Of a stretch of 64,000 nt of DNA, positions 26,029 to 34,070 are shown in pieces. The DNA comes from an uncultured Bacilli bacterium (GTDB lineage Bacteria; Bacillota_I; Bacilli_A; RF39; UBA660). Made by a program: the position numbers and the translations under genes. The DNA is taken from NCBI GenBank assembly GCA_944363715.1, contig CALVUX010000005.1:1-64000 (forward strand). Direction: 5' to 3'. The notes beneath the pieces were generated by a model that was not told where the DNA came from, did not search any database, and saw nothing but the letters and a program-made list of their open reading frames with translations. Position 1 is the first letter of the stretch, and every line of letters starts with the position of its first letter.

Positions 26029-26331
26029 TTATAGTCCTAATAATTTTAATACAGCTAGTACGATTGAACCTAGTCCTATTATTATGTAAAGAATAGTTAG
26101 ATTTCTTCTTTTATAGATTAGAAAGTTATTTAGCCCCATAACTAAAAGAGTTATTCCTAGGAATATTTCAAAGATATATAGAAGGTCTGTGTTAAAGATA
26201 GTTACAATACCAAAGATGATTAGACCAATTGTTAAAATAAACTGTAATATTATTAATACTTTTAAATAACTAAAACTTTTTTCTTGCTGTTTCTTTGCTT
26301 TTGGATTTAATTGTGTTACACTTTTACTCAT
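26029..26331 (-). CDS. Small membrane protein of unknown function
   Basis: A 100-aa protein counted from the ATG at 26331, which has GGAGG upstream. It has three hydrophobic segments separated by short loops after a basic N-terminus (QLNPKAKKQQEK). It overlaps the end of ftsY by 8 nt and is followed directly by ylxM. The family was not recognised. Confidence 0.7.
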   Translation of the reverse strand: MSKSVTQLNPKAKKQQEKSFSYLKVLIILQFILTIGLIIFGIVTIFNTDLLYIFEIFLGITLLVMGLNNFLIYKRRNLTILYIIIGLGSIVLAVLKLLGL

Positions 26332-27334
26332 TTTCATCCTCCATAAAGTCTTTAAATAGACTATAAATATATTTTTCGATATCAAACTCTTGTAAGTCTT
26401 TAGCGGTCTCTCCTAATCCTATATATTTAACTGGTAAGTTTACTTCTTCTTTAATTGCTAAGACTATACCGCCTTTAGCAGTTCCATCTAGTTTAGTTAG
26501 AATAATTCCTGTAAGGTCTGTTATTTCTTTAAATGATTTTGCTTGACTGATACCATTTTGACCGGTTGTAGCATCTATTACTAGTAGCGTTTCATCAGGT
26601 GCTCTATCTATTAATTTTTTAATAACTCTATTAATCTTTTCTAGTTCCATCATTAGATTAGTTTTATTTTGAAGTCTTCCTGCTGTATCTATTAGAACGG
26701 TATCTATATCATTATTAATAGCATACTCTAATCCTTCATAAATAACACTAGCAGGATCTACTCCTTCACTTTTACCATAGAAGTCTACCCCTATTCGCTC
26801 AGACCACTCTTTTAATTGTTTAGTCGCTCCTGCTCTAAAGGTATCCCCTGCTATTAAAAGAACTTTTCTATTTTTCTCTTTTTCCTTACTGGCAAGTTTA
26901 GCGATAGTTGTAGTCTTACCTACGCCATTAACTCCAACAAATAAGTAAACTGTTGGATTAGAGTCACTTCTTTTTAAATTAGTAGATAGTACTTCTCCAC
27001 TTACATAGATAATAAATAATTCATCTACTATTACTTCTTTTAAAAATTCTGGGTCTGTTATCTTTTCTTCTTTTACTCTTTTTCTTAATTTGTCCATAAA
27101 GTTCATAACAGTATTAACTCCAATATCGGCCATAATTAAGATTTCTTCTAATTCTTCAAAGTATTCTTCATTAATCTTGTTATATCGTTTAGTTAAATCT
27201 AAAAGATGTGATGAGAAAGTATTTCTACTTTTAGTAAGCCCTTTATCATAGACTTCTAAACTCTCCTTCTCTTCTTTAGGTTCTTTTTCTTCTTTTTTTA
27301 TAAATTTATCTTTTAATTTACTAAAAAAACTCAT
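26324..27334 (-). CDS. ftsY: SRP receptor GTPase FtsY
   Basis: A 336-aa protein. An acidic/basic N-terminal region (KEEKEPKEEKESLE) leads to the NG domain with GVNGVGKTTTIAKLA, AGDTFRAGATKQLKEW, DTAGRLQNKTNLMMELEKI, ILTKLDGTAKGG and GLGETAKDLQEFD. It receives SRP-ribosome complexes at the membrane together with Ffh (19107-20414). The ATG at 27334 has GGATGGTG upstream and gives MSFFSKLKDKF; another in-frame ATG at 27346 is less well placed. Confidence 0.96.
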   Translation of the reverse strand: MSFFSKLKDKFIKKEEKEPKEEKESLEVYDKGLTKSRNTFSSHLLDLTKRYNKINEEYFEELEEILIMADIGVNTVMNFMDKLRKRVKEEKITDPEFLKEVIVDELFIIYVSGEVLSTNLKRSDSNPTVYLFVGVNGVGKTTTIAKLASKEKEKNRKVLLIAGDTFRAGATKQLKEWSERIGVDFYGKSEGVDPASVIYEGLEYAINNDIDTVLIDTAGRLQNKTNLMMELEKINRVIKKLIDRAPDETLLVIDATTGQNGISQAKSFKEITDLTGIILTKLDGTAKGGIVLAIKEEVNLPVKYIGLGETAKDLQEFDIEKYIYSLFKDFMEDENE

Positions 27335-27368
27335 GTTAATCACCATCCAGTCTTATTTTATCATAGTT

Positions 27369-27653
27369 TCAATTAGAAAGTAAATTAGATAGTACTGAGT
27401 TATAGCCATTTTCTTTTTCAACAACAATATTATTTCGCTCATTAATAGTAACTATCTTTCTAGGTTCATCTAATAAATAAGACATTTTAACTCCTAAAAA
27501 ATCAGCGATTGTTTTAATATTACTAAGTCTTTCACCTTTTCCTCTTACTAAATCTAATAAAGTTGTATAAGGAATATGTGTCTCTTTTGATAATTGAAAA
27601 TAACTTGGAATACCATTTAATCGCATAAGTTCATTTAAAACTTGTATATTCAT
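27369..27653 (-). CDS. XRE-like HTH protein (small)
   Basis: A 94-aa protein. The N-terminal part has an HTH: LNELMRLNGIPSYFQLSKETHIPYTTLLDLVRGKGERLSNIKTIADFLGVKMSYLLDE. Its C-terminus is polar, with no effector domain. It is divergent from the EamA gene, and the intergenic region between them could be its target. It is upstream of ftsY on the same strand, though the two are not obviously one operon. Confidence 0.75.
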   Translation of the reverse strand: MNIQVLNELMRLNGIPSYFQLSKETHIPYTTLLDLVRGKGERLSNIKTIADFLGVKMSYLLDEPRKIVTINERNNIVVEKENGYNSVLSNLLSN

Positions 27654-27789
27654 ATATAACCTCCAGTTACTATTATTATATAGATTATTTTAATAAATAC
27701 AAGAGATTTTAAGTAGTTTACGAAAACTCGTATATAGTTGATTAACAGTTAATAATTTGTTTATAATATATTTAATGGAGGAAGTTTCT

Positions 27790-28644
27790 ATGTTAAACAA
27801 TTGGATATTTTGGGTTATTTTGTATTTAATATTTGCAGTTATTTTTTCGCAAACTTTTAAGAAAGCTAATAGAGGAATGGAAGATGCAGGGGCTTTGACT
27901 ATTCTATTAGAATCATTTACAGCTTTGTTTGCACTTTTATTTTTACCGTTATTTGATTTTAAAGTTTCTAATGACATTAATATTTATATTACTCTAGGAA
28001 TTGTTATGATAATTTATGCAGTTACTGATAGATTAAATATTGAGGCAAGATATGGATTAGAACCATCTACTTTTAGTATGTTAAAGCAATTATCTACAGT
28101 ATTTTTAGTAATTTTGGGAATTATATTTTTAGGTGAAGATATCTTACTTAATCAGATAATTGGTGGAGTATTAATTATTACTTCTAATATTTTATTGGCA
28201 GTTGATAAAGACGGCAAATTTTCTTTTAATAAGTACTTTATTATGTCATTTATCTCTAATTTTCTTTTTGCTATTGCTATGCTTATTAATGTTAATATAT
28301 CTAGTGAGTTTAATTTAGCTTTATATACAATATTTACAGTTAGTGTTCCTGCTATTTTAATATTTATATTCGGAAGATATAATTTTAAAAAATTAAAGCA
28401 TGAATTTAAGTTATATGATAAGAAAAAATTTTTATTAGCTTCTTTCTCTTGGACTGTTATGTTAATTTCTTCTGTTAGAGCTTATCAATTAGAAAGTGTT
28501 AGTGTTGTTGCTCCTCTTTTGACTTTAACAGTAATTTTAAATGTTATTTATGAGTTTTTAATTAATAAAAATAGAAAGACTCTTATTACTAAGTTAATAC
28601 TTGGTAGTTTAATAGTTATAGGTGTTATACTAATTAAAATGTAA
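27790..28644 (+). CDS. EamA/DMT-superfamily transporter
   Basis: A 284-aa membrane protein counted from the ATG at 27790, which follows ATGGAGGAAG. About 9-10 transmembrane helices are organised as two EamA-like halves (each with an ALTILLES or LTVILNVIYE type motif and a final LIVIGVILI segment). Members export amino acids or metabolites, and substrate cannot be inferred here. It is followed after about 75 nt by the ABC importer operon, which has its own ribosome site. Confidence 0.85.
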   Translation: MLNNWIFWVILYLIFAVIFSQTFKKANRGMEDAGALTILLESFTALFALLFLPLFDFKVSNDINIYITLGIVMIIYAVTDRLNIEARYGLEPSTFSMLKQLSTVFLVILGIIFLGEDILLNQIIGGVLIITSNILLAVDKDGKFSFNKYFIMSFISNFLFAIAMLINVNISSEFNLALYTIFTVSVPAILIFIFGRYNFKKLKHEFKLYDKKKFLLASFSWTVMLISSVRAYQLESVSVVAPLLTLTVILNVIYEFLINKNRKTLITKLILGSLIVIGVILIKM

Positions 28645-28718
28645 TAATAAATCCTCTTAATAGTAGCCGATAGTAATTATTTACATATAATACTTTGAAC
28701 TGAAAGGAGGATTTTAGT

Positions 28719-29165
28719 TTGAAAAAAACAATTGTTTATATTGTTGTTATTTTAGTTATTTTTGCTTTAGCTTGTGCTGTGTTATTTAACTTTAATAATA
28801 AGAGTGATGATAATGATGAATTAGAGACTGTAAGACTTGCTGAGGTTGCTCATTCTATTTTCTATGCACCTATGTATGTAGCGATTGAAGAAGGTTATTT
28901 TGAAGAAGTTGGAATTGATATTGAACTTAGTCTTGCAAATGGTGCAGATAAAGTAAGTGCTGCTGTTTTATCAGGTGATGCTGATGTTGGTTTTGCAGGA
29001 AGTGAAGCGACTATTTATGTGTATAATGGTGGTGAGAAAGATTATCTTAAGACTTTTGCAAGATTAACTCAAAAAGATGGTTCATTTATTGTAGCGAGAG
29101 AAGATATTAAAGATTTTACACTTGATGATTTAGTTGGTAAGACCATAATTGGTGGTAGAGCAGGT
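28719..29165 (+). pseudogene. ABC substrate-binding protein gene, 5' half, interrupted by element 1
   Basis: The first 149 codons of an NMT1/THI5-like (SsuA/TauA/ThiY-type) periplasmic binding protein. A TTG start at 28719 follows AAAGGAGG at good spacing. A signal/anchor helix (TIVYIVVILVIFALACAVLF) leads into VRLAEVAHSIFYAPMYVAIEEGYF and NGADKVSAAVLSGDADVGFAG. Coding sense is lost after GGRAG at 29165, where element 1 begins; a host-to-element hybrid frame stops a few codons later. The missing half is at 32183-32728. Joining the halves at the shared AGGT core restores a 330-aa protein of normal length. The importer is likely for a thiamine-pyrimidine-, sulfonate- or nitrate-like substrate. 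Confidence 0.9.
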
Positions 29166-29189
29166 CATCGTATGTTAAACTTATAATGT
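29166..29189 (+). repeat. Element 1 left att half-site (inverted repeat, copy 1)
   Basis: Begins CATCGT and contains GTTAAACTTATAAT. It matches the reverse complement of 32155-32178 at 21 of 24 positions and lies directly after the core AGGT. Together the two arms would form a palindromic attP. Confidence 0.8.
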
Positions 29190-29220
29190 TTTTCCTTGAA
29201 TTAAAAGAAACCTATTTAAT

Positions 29221-30411
29221 TTAGGCTTCTTCAATTATTTTCTTTAATTTATTTATTTGTCTTTGCAATATGACACATAGTCTATATATTCTTTTATCAG
29301 AAATATGGGTAATGTGCTGATATTCATGAAGTAAGTTGTCAAAGCACTCTGGAATATCATCTAATTTAGATACATCTATTCTTTTTATATTTCTTACTAC
29401 TTTAATAATTTCATCAAATGGTTTTACCTCGTAGAAAAATCTTCCATTTCCTGATATGATTACTTCATTTTCATCATAATATGGAATGTTTAAAGCCATA
29501 CCATTATCAAATATAGGAGCGACATCTAACCATTTTAGGGTATTAACATCTCTTATAATACCAAAATTATTTAAGTGTCTATCTTCATTCATTATGAGAA
29601 AATCTAAGATATACATATTTTCTACTTTTTCTCTAGCATTTTCAATTCCTTTTTCTTCTAACTTTTTTATATATTCTTCATAGTCATCTGTATTATCATG
29701 CCTTTTCATATCATTTCTTATTTGATAAGCTGTAATAAGTTCGGTATCTTTATTTATAAAACAAGGACATTTAGATACTACAGTATCTTTATATACATCT
29801 AAAGTATATGGTACATGATTAAAATCTAGTCTATCACATATCATAGATGCTAGGACTTCATTAAATGGTTGTAATATTTCATTTTTATAGCCAGACTTAA
29901 GTAAATATCTTGTACCATCTTCAATTATCCAAGCTTTTTTTAACATACCATCAGTAGTATTATTAGGTGTTTTTAAAGATTCTTTACTTGTTATTATTCT
30001 ACTGTTTTTAGATAAAGAAGCTGCCAGAAATTCGGTATAATCAAAATCATTATCAAAAAAATTAATATCATCATATTTTATATTACTATCATAAGGCTTT
30101 AACCAATACTGGTCTGATAAAGATAAACCGAAAGCTTTATCTAATAGTTCAGTTGGGGCACTTATATCTAGACGATGTAATAATAAATCTAATTTATCAC
30201 GCCAATTAGGTATACCTCTTCCTCTAAACCACTCTGATAGATTTGTTCTAAATGGAGTATCATTGATATCATCTTTAATATAAAAACTCTTTAAAATATA
30301 GGGAGCATAATCAATATTTTTAACTTCTATAATTCTATCAAAAAACTTAGAAACTGTATTATATTCTGCAACTAATACTTCTGTATTTTTATTCATTAAA
30401 ATACATTTCAT
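29221..30411 (-). CDS. HipA-like serine/threonine kinase (element 1 cargo)
   Basis: A 396-aa protein counted from the ATG at 30411, which has AAGAAGG 7 nt upstream. Kinase landmarks in order: RYLLKSGY (ATP lysine), FNEVLASMICDRL (Glu of helix C), the catalytic-loop motif LIMNEDRHLNNFGI and the metal-binding motif APIFDNGMAL. This order matches the HipA C-terminal kinase fold. There is no adjacent HipB-like HTH partner, so a toxin role is not shown. Stand-alone HipA-like kinases occur on mobile DNA; here it is the only cargo gene apart from the recombinase. The substrate is unknown. Confidence 0.8.
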   Translation of the reverse strand: MKCILMNKNTEVLVAEYNTVSKFFDRIIEVKNIDYAPYILKSFYIKDDINDTPFRTNLSEWFRGRGIPNWRDKLDLLLHRLDISAPTELLDKAFGLSLSDQYWLKPYDSNIKYDDINFFDNDFDYTEFLAASLSKNSRIITSKESLKTPNNTTDGMLKKAWIIEDGTRYLLKSGYKNEILQPFNEVLASMICDRLDFNHVPYTLDVYKDTVVSKCPCFINKDTELITAYQIRNDMKRHDNTDDYEEYIKKLEEKGIENAREKVENMYILDFLIMNEDRHLNNFGIIRDVNTLKWLDVAPIFDNGMALNIPYYDENEVIISGNGRFFYEVKPFDEIIKVVRNIKRIDVSKLDDIPECFDNLLHEYQHITHISDKRIYRLCVILQRQINKLKKIIEEA

Positions 30412-30471
30412 AACCACACCTTCTTCCTAATGCAATATGTATTATTATACCATATTTCCTTATATTTTTCA

Positions 30472-32025
30472 TTAATATAGCTTAAATTTATAGTGGATTT
30501 CTATAGTTTTATCTTCACTTATAAGTATCTTATTAATTAAGTTTACTAGTAAGGCTCTAGTTGGTTTTTCTAAGGCTAGATATTCATTTATCTTTTCTAA
30601 TATATCTTTATTTGCATCTGCTTTATCAAGATTCGTACTTTCTTTTTCAATAGATTCTATCCTTTTTTTCCAAGAGATTATTTCATCTTTATATTTAGTG
30701 GTTAGGCGATTAAACATCTCTATATCAATATTACCATTTAACTTATCTTCATATACTTTGTCTATATAGGAGTTATTAATTTTAATCTTTTTTTCTAATA
30801 TACTAATTTCATCTTGTTTTTTAACTTTACTATCATTTTTCTTTCTAGCTTCTTCTATCCTTTCTTTAAAGGTAGTGCTATCGACATACTCCTTACACAT
30901 TTTTCTAATCTCCTCTAAAACGAGATTTTCTAGTTTTTTATAATTAAGGCTATGAGGAGTACATAAACCATATTTAGAATGGGCTGTATAATAAGAACAA
31001 TGACAGTAGTATCTTTTACCATCACTACTTTTATTTATTCCTATTTTATGATTACACTCCCTACATACCATAAAACCAGAAAGTAACATAATATTATTGC
31101 CGGTAGGTTTATTTTTGTTTTTCTTTAATAATTCTCCTACTGTATCAAATATTTTTTTATCAATAATCGCTTCATGAGTATTTTCTTTTATTATCCATTC
31201 CTCTTTAGGGGTTCTAATTTCTTTTTTAGACTTATAATTTAACTTTTTTCTTCTTCCTTGAGTCATATTACCAATATATGTTTCATTAGTAAGCATTTCT
31301 TCAATAGTCCTAGGACACCATAGGTTATAGGTAGGATTATTTATATTACGATTTAGATTAGCATAAACACTAGGAGTAGGAATATGTTCTTTTGAGAAGA
31401 TATCTGCTATTTGTCTTGGGCTTTTGCCGGTGTATGCTAAAAAAAATATTTTCTTAATAATTGGTCTAATATTTTCATCAACTATTAATTTATGTTTATC
31501 ATTAGGGTCTTTTAAATAACCATAAGGGGCTTTAAAACCTAAGAACTCTCCTCTTTCCTTTTTGGATTTCAAAACTTTTCTAATCTTTTTAGATGTATCT
31601 TTTAAATAGTAATCATTAAACATTAACTTAAATTGTAAAAACTCTAAACCTGGTGTTTCATGGAGAGTATCAATATCATCGTTTATGGCAATATATCTTA
31701 TACCTTTCTCAGGAAATATTCTTTCAATATACTCCCCCATAGAGATATAGTCTCTTCCCATACGAGATAAATCTTTAGTTATAATAGTATTAACTTTATT
31801 ATTTTCTAAATCTTTAATTAATCTTTTCCAAGAAGGTCTATCAAAATTAGAACCAGTAAAACCATCATCAACATATTCATCTATATAAACTAATTTTTCT
31901 TCTGTTTTCTCTAAAAATATATGTAATAAATCTCTTTGATTTGTGATACTTTCACTTTCTAAGTTGTCACCATCTTCACGAGATAATCTAATATATAAAG
32001 CGACATTAAATGTTTTACTTTTCAT
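30472..32025 (-). CDS. Large serine recombinase, element 1
   Basis: A 517-aa recombinase counted from the ATG at 32025. The N-terminal resolvase domain has the catalytic Ser in ALYIRLSREDGDN, Arg residues in DLSRMGRDYIS, and the EYVDDGFTGSNFDRPSWKRLI segment. The recombinase domain follows (GFKAPYGYLKDPNDKHKLIVDE...). The zinc-ribbon-like region has CRECNHKIG and a later Cys pair (HCSYYTAHSKYGLC), and a coiled coil spans about 380-460. Such enzymes integrate and excise DNA at short att sites without target duplication. A tiny ORF overlaps its 5' end. It is the integrase expected to act on the att sites at 29162-29189 and 32155-32182. Confidence 0.95.
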   Translation of the reverse strand: MKSKTFNVALYIRLSREDGDNLESESITNQRDLLHIFLEKTEEKLVYIDEYVDDGFTGSNFDRPSWKRLIKDLENNKVNTIITKDLSRMGRDYISMGEYIERIFPEKGIRYIAINDDIDTLHETPGLEFLQFKLMFNDYYLKDTSKKIRKVLKSKKERGEFLGFKAPYGYLKDPNDKHKLIVDENIRPIIKKIFFLAYTGKSPRQIADIFSKEHIPTPSVYANLNRNINNPTYNLWCPRTIEEMLTNETYIGNMTQGRRKKLNYKSKKEIRTPKEEWIIKENTHEAIIDKKIFDTVGELLKKNKNKPTGNNIMLLSGFMVCRECNHKIGINKSSDGKRYYCHCSYYTAHSKYGLCTPHSLNYKKLENLVLEEIRKMCKEYVDSTTFKERIEEARKKNDSKVKKQDEISILEKKIKINNSYIDKVYEDKLNGNIDIEMFNRLTTKYKDEIISWKKRIESIEKESTNLDKADANKDILEKINEYLALEKPTRALLVNLINKILISEDKTIEIHYKFKLY

Positions 32026-32116
32026 ATTCACTTTCCATATAATAGTCTATTAAAAACTCTTCTATTATTTGTTGTAATGTCTTTCCATTTTCATTAAATA
32101 TATTTACAATTTTCAA
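32015..32116 (-). CDS. Tiny ORF upstream of recombinase 1 (33 aa)
   Basis: A TTG at 32116 follows TAGGTGG at good spacing. The product is a short charged peptide (KIVNIFNENGKTLQQIIEEF... ending YMESEYEK). Its stop lies just inside the recombinase ORF, suggesting translational coupling. A similarly small ORF precedes recombinase 2. It is supported by position and ribosome site only. Confidence 0.55.
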   Translation of the reverse strand: MKIVNIFNENGKTLQQIIEEFLIDYYMESEYEK

Positions 32117-32154
32117 TTTAACCACCTACTTAATTTTATGTATTTAGATTAAAT

Positions 32155-32178
32155 ATATTATAAGTTTAACTAACGATG
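32155..32178 (-). repeat. Element 1 right att half-site (inverted repeat, copy 2)
   Basis: The reverse complement begins CATCGT and matches 29166-29189 at 21 of 24 positions. It abuts the right AGGT core at 32179-32182. A TATAAT-like box on the minus strand within this repeat may drive the recombinase operon. Confidence 0.8.
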
Positions 32179-32182
32179 AGGT

Positions 32183-32728
32183 GGTATGCCTGAGATGACT
32201 CTTGAATGGGCTTTAAGCGATGCTGGAATTGACCCTAAGAAGGATGTTAATATTGATACTTCTGTAGCATTTTCTGCTATGAGTAGTGCTTTCATTGGAG
32301 GGACAGGTGACTTTGTCGCTTTGTTTGAACCTAATGCTTTAGAGTTAGAAAAAGAAGGTTATGGTTATGTTGTTGCAAGTTTAGGTGAACTTGGTGGTGT
32401 TGTTCCTTATACTGCTTTCTTTGCTAGAGATAGTTATTTAAATGAGAATAAAGAACTAATCGATAACTTTGAGAAAGCGATTCAAAAGGGAATAGACTTT
32501 GTTTATAATAGTTCTGATAAAGAAGTTGCTAAAGCGATAGTAGATCAATTTCCTGATACATCAATTGATGATTTAACAAAGATTGTAAAACGTTATAGAT
32601 CTATTGATGCATGGTCTAAAACAACTGAATTTACCGAAGAAGAATTTGACCACTTACAAGATATTATGATTAATGCAGGAGAATTAGATAGTAAAGTTCC
32701 ATTTAGTGACTTGATGTATGAAAACTAA
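32183..32728 (+). pseudogene. ABC substrate-binding protein gene, 3' half
   Basis: The last 181 codons of the interrupted binding protein, resuming after the AGGT core with GMPEMTLEWALSDAGIDPKKDVNID. It has the hinge and second-lobe segments typical of the family (GDFVALFEPNALELEKEGYGYVV, YTAFFARDSY). It has no signal peptide and cannot by itself make a functional lipoprotein or anchored binding protein. It overlaps the ATPase start at 32718, as expected in an importer operon. Confidence 0.9.
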
Positions 32729-33137
32729 TATATTAGAAATTACACATTTATCTAAAAATTATCAAGATAAAAGTGGTGAAATAGAAGCGATTAAAGATAT
32801 TAATCTTAGTGTTAATGAGGGAGAGTTTATTGTAATAGTAGGACCTAGTGGATGTGGTAAAAGTACACTGTTATCAATACTTGCTAATTTAGAGACTAAA
32901 TCAGGAGGTAATATAAAGTTTTCTAAAGATGATATAAAGCTTGGTTATATGCTTCAAAAAGATAGTTTATTTCCTTGGCTTAATATTTTAGATAACTGTC
33001 TTTTGGGTCTTAAATTAAAAGGCAAAGTAAGTATGGAAGATAAAGCTTATGTCTTAAAGCTTCTTGATACTTATGGATTAAGTGAGTTTATTGATAAGTT
33101 TCCTAGAAGTTTATCTGGTGGTATGAGACAAAGAGTT
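32718..33137 (+). pseudogene. ABC importer ATPase gene, 5' half, interrupted by element 2
   Basis: 140 codons of a nitrate/sulfonate/taurine-type ABC ATPase. They include Walker A (GPSGCGKSTL), the Q-loop (GYMLQKDSLFPWLNILDN) and the signature LSGGMRQRV. Coding sense ends at the signature, where a short hybrid frame (RVG then stop) begins element 2. The remainder is at 42705-43037. Joining at the AGTTG core gives a 250-aa ATPase of normal length. It overlaps the end of the binding-protein gene. Confidence 0.9.
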
Positions 33138-33139
33138 GG

Positions 33140-33159
33140 TTGAATGTTGTTAAGACACA
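33140..33159 (+). repeat. Element 2 left att half-site (inverted repeat)
   Basis: The sequence TTGAATGTTGTTAAGACACA matches the reverse complement of 42679-42698 at 18 of 20 positions. It lies one base inside the AGTTG core. Confidence 0.8.
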
Positions 33160-33189
33160 AAAAGAACCTAGTAAAAATTAATTACTAAG

Positions 33190-33708
33190 TTATTTATATT
33201 CTTCAAATATATCTATATCTCTATTACCAAATTCTCTTGTATATTCATCTTTACAATTTTCTTTATACCAAGATACTTTATAATATATTTTTTCTTTAAC
33301 TTTATCTATATTGATATTAGAGTTTTTTTCGATAGCAAGTAAGACAGGTATAATATCATTACCACAGATACAAATATCATAATTAACAATACGTTCTCTT
33401 CCATATGATGTTTTTTCTTTCTTTAGTTTTTCTTTATATGATATATATAAATAATCATCTTTAAATATATGATTTTCTAAAAAATATGTATAGTCTATAT
33501 CAACAACTCCACTTGTTTTTAAATATCCTGTCATATATCGTATAGTGCCACTCCTAAATTCAATATAATCATCTGGAAGATCTTCTTTTTTTATTTTTGT
33601 CTTATACATTGCCTTAGAATATAAATATTCATTGTTAGTATCAACACTTCTTATACAACCTTTACCAAATTTCCCTTTGGTATAAAGGAATGAATTTAAT
33701 CTTTTCAT
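33190..33708 (-). CDS. Unknown protein in element 2 (172 aa)
   Basis: A soluble charged protein counted from the ATG at 33708, which has GGAGG upstream. It has several Tyr/Lys-rich stretches (KTKIKKEDLPDDYIEFRSGTIRYMTGYLKTS) and no signal peptide. I do not recognise a family. It is the outermost gene at the left end of element 2, and its position suggests accessory cargo. Confidence 0.6.
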   Translation of the reverse strand: MKRLNSFLYTKGKFGKGCIRSVDTNNEYLYSKAMYKTKIKKEDLPDDYIEFRSGTIRYMTGYLKTSGVVDIDYTYFLENHIFKDDYLYISYKEKLKKEKTSYGRERIVNYDICICGNDIIPVLLAIEKNSNINIDKVKEKIYYKVSWYKENCKDEYTREFGNRDIDIFEEYK

Positions 33709-33799
33709 ATTTGTTACCTCCTCATTTGATATAACAGTATCACTAAAGTAACTTAATGTCAAGCAGTTTTATTTTACTCATAACAAAAAAAGAAATAGA

Positions 33800-34021
33800 C
33801 TAATATCTACTTCTATGTTTTATTCTTTTTACTCTAACATGTGTATTACTAGCTGTATCAGTATTTCCTTGATTCAAAAATGCAGGATTTACTTTATACA
33901 TGTCTAATTCTACTTTGTCTGAATGTTCCATTTTCCTTTTTATATCTTTATCATATTCTGCCATATTATGATTAATATTTTCTAATATTATGTTAAGTTC
34001 TTCCTGTGTAAGTTTTCCCAT
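33800..34021 (-). CDS. Unknown small protein (73 aa) in element 2
   Basis: A small charged protein whose ATG at 34021 has AGGAGG upstream. The N-terminal half is helical and acidic (EELNIILENINHNMAEYDKDIKRKMEHSDKVELDMY); the C-terminus is basic (HVRVKRIKHRSRY). It sits just downstream of copA on the same strand, so it may be the last gene of the metal operon. The family was not recognised. Confidence 0.6.
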   Translation of the reverse strand: MGKLTQEELNIILENINHNMAEYDKDIKRKMEHSDKVELDMYKVNPAFLNQGNTDTASNTHVRVKRIKHRSRY

Positions 34022-34070
34022 AATGTACCTCCTCTGCCTATTAGTTTAACATATAATTTATAATTTGCAA

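Larger units (their letters stand above)
29162..32182. mobile_element. Element 1: 3.0-kb large-serine-recombinase element in the binding-protein gene
   Basis: The element spans 29166-32182, bounded by a 4-bp direct repeat AGGT (29162-29165 and 32179-32182). Just inside the cores are imperfect inverted repeats (29166-29189 and 32155-32178, 21 of 24 matches). It carries a HipA-like kinase, a tiny ORF and a 519-aa-class serine recombinase, all on the minus strand. The host gene reads through in frame if the element is removed at the core. The arrangement matches serine-integrase att sites, with the palindromic repeats forming attP upon excision. Confidence 0.9.
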
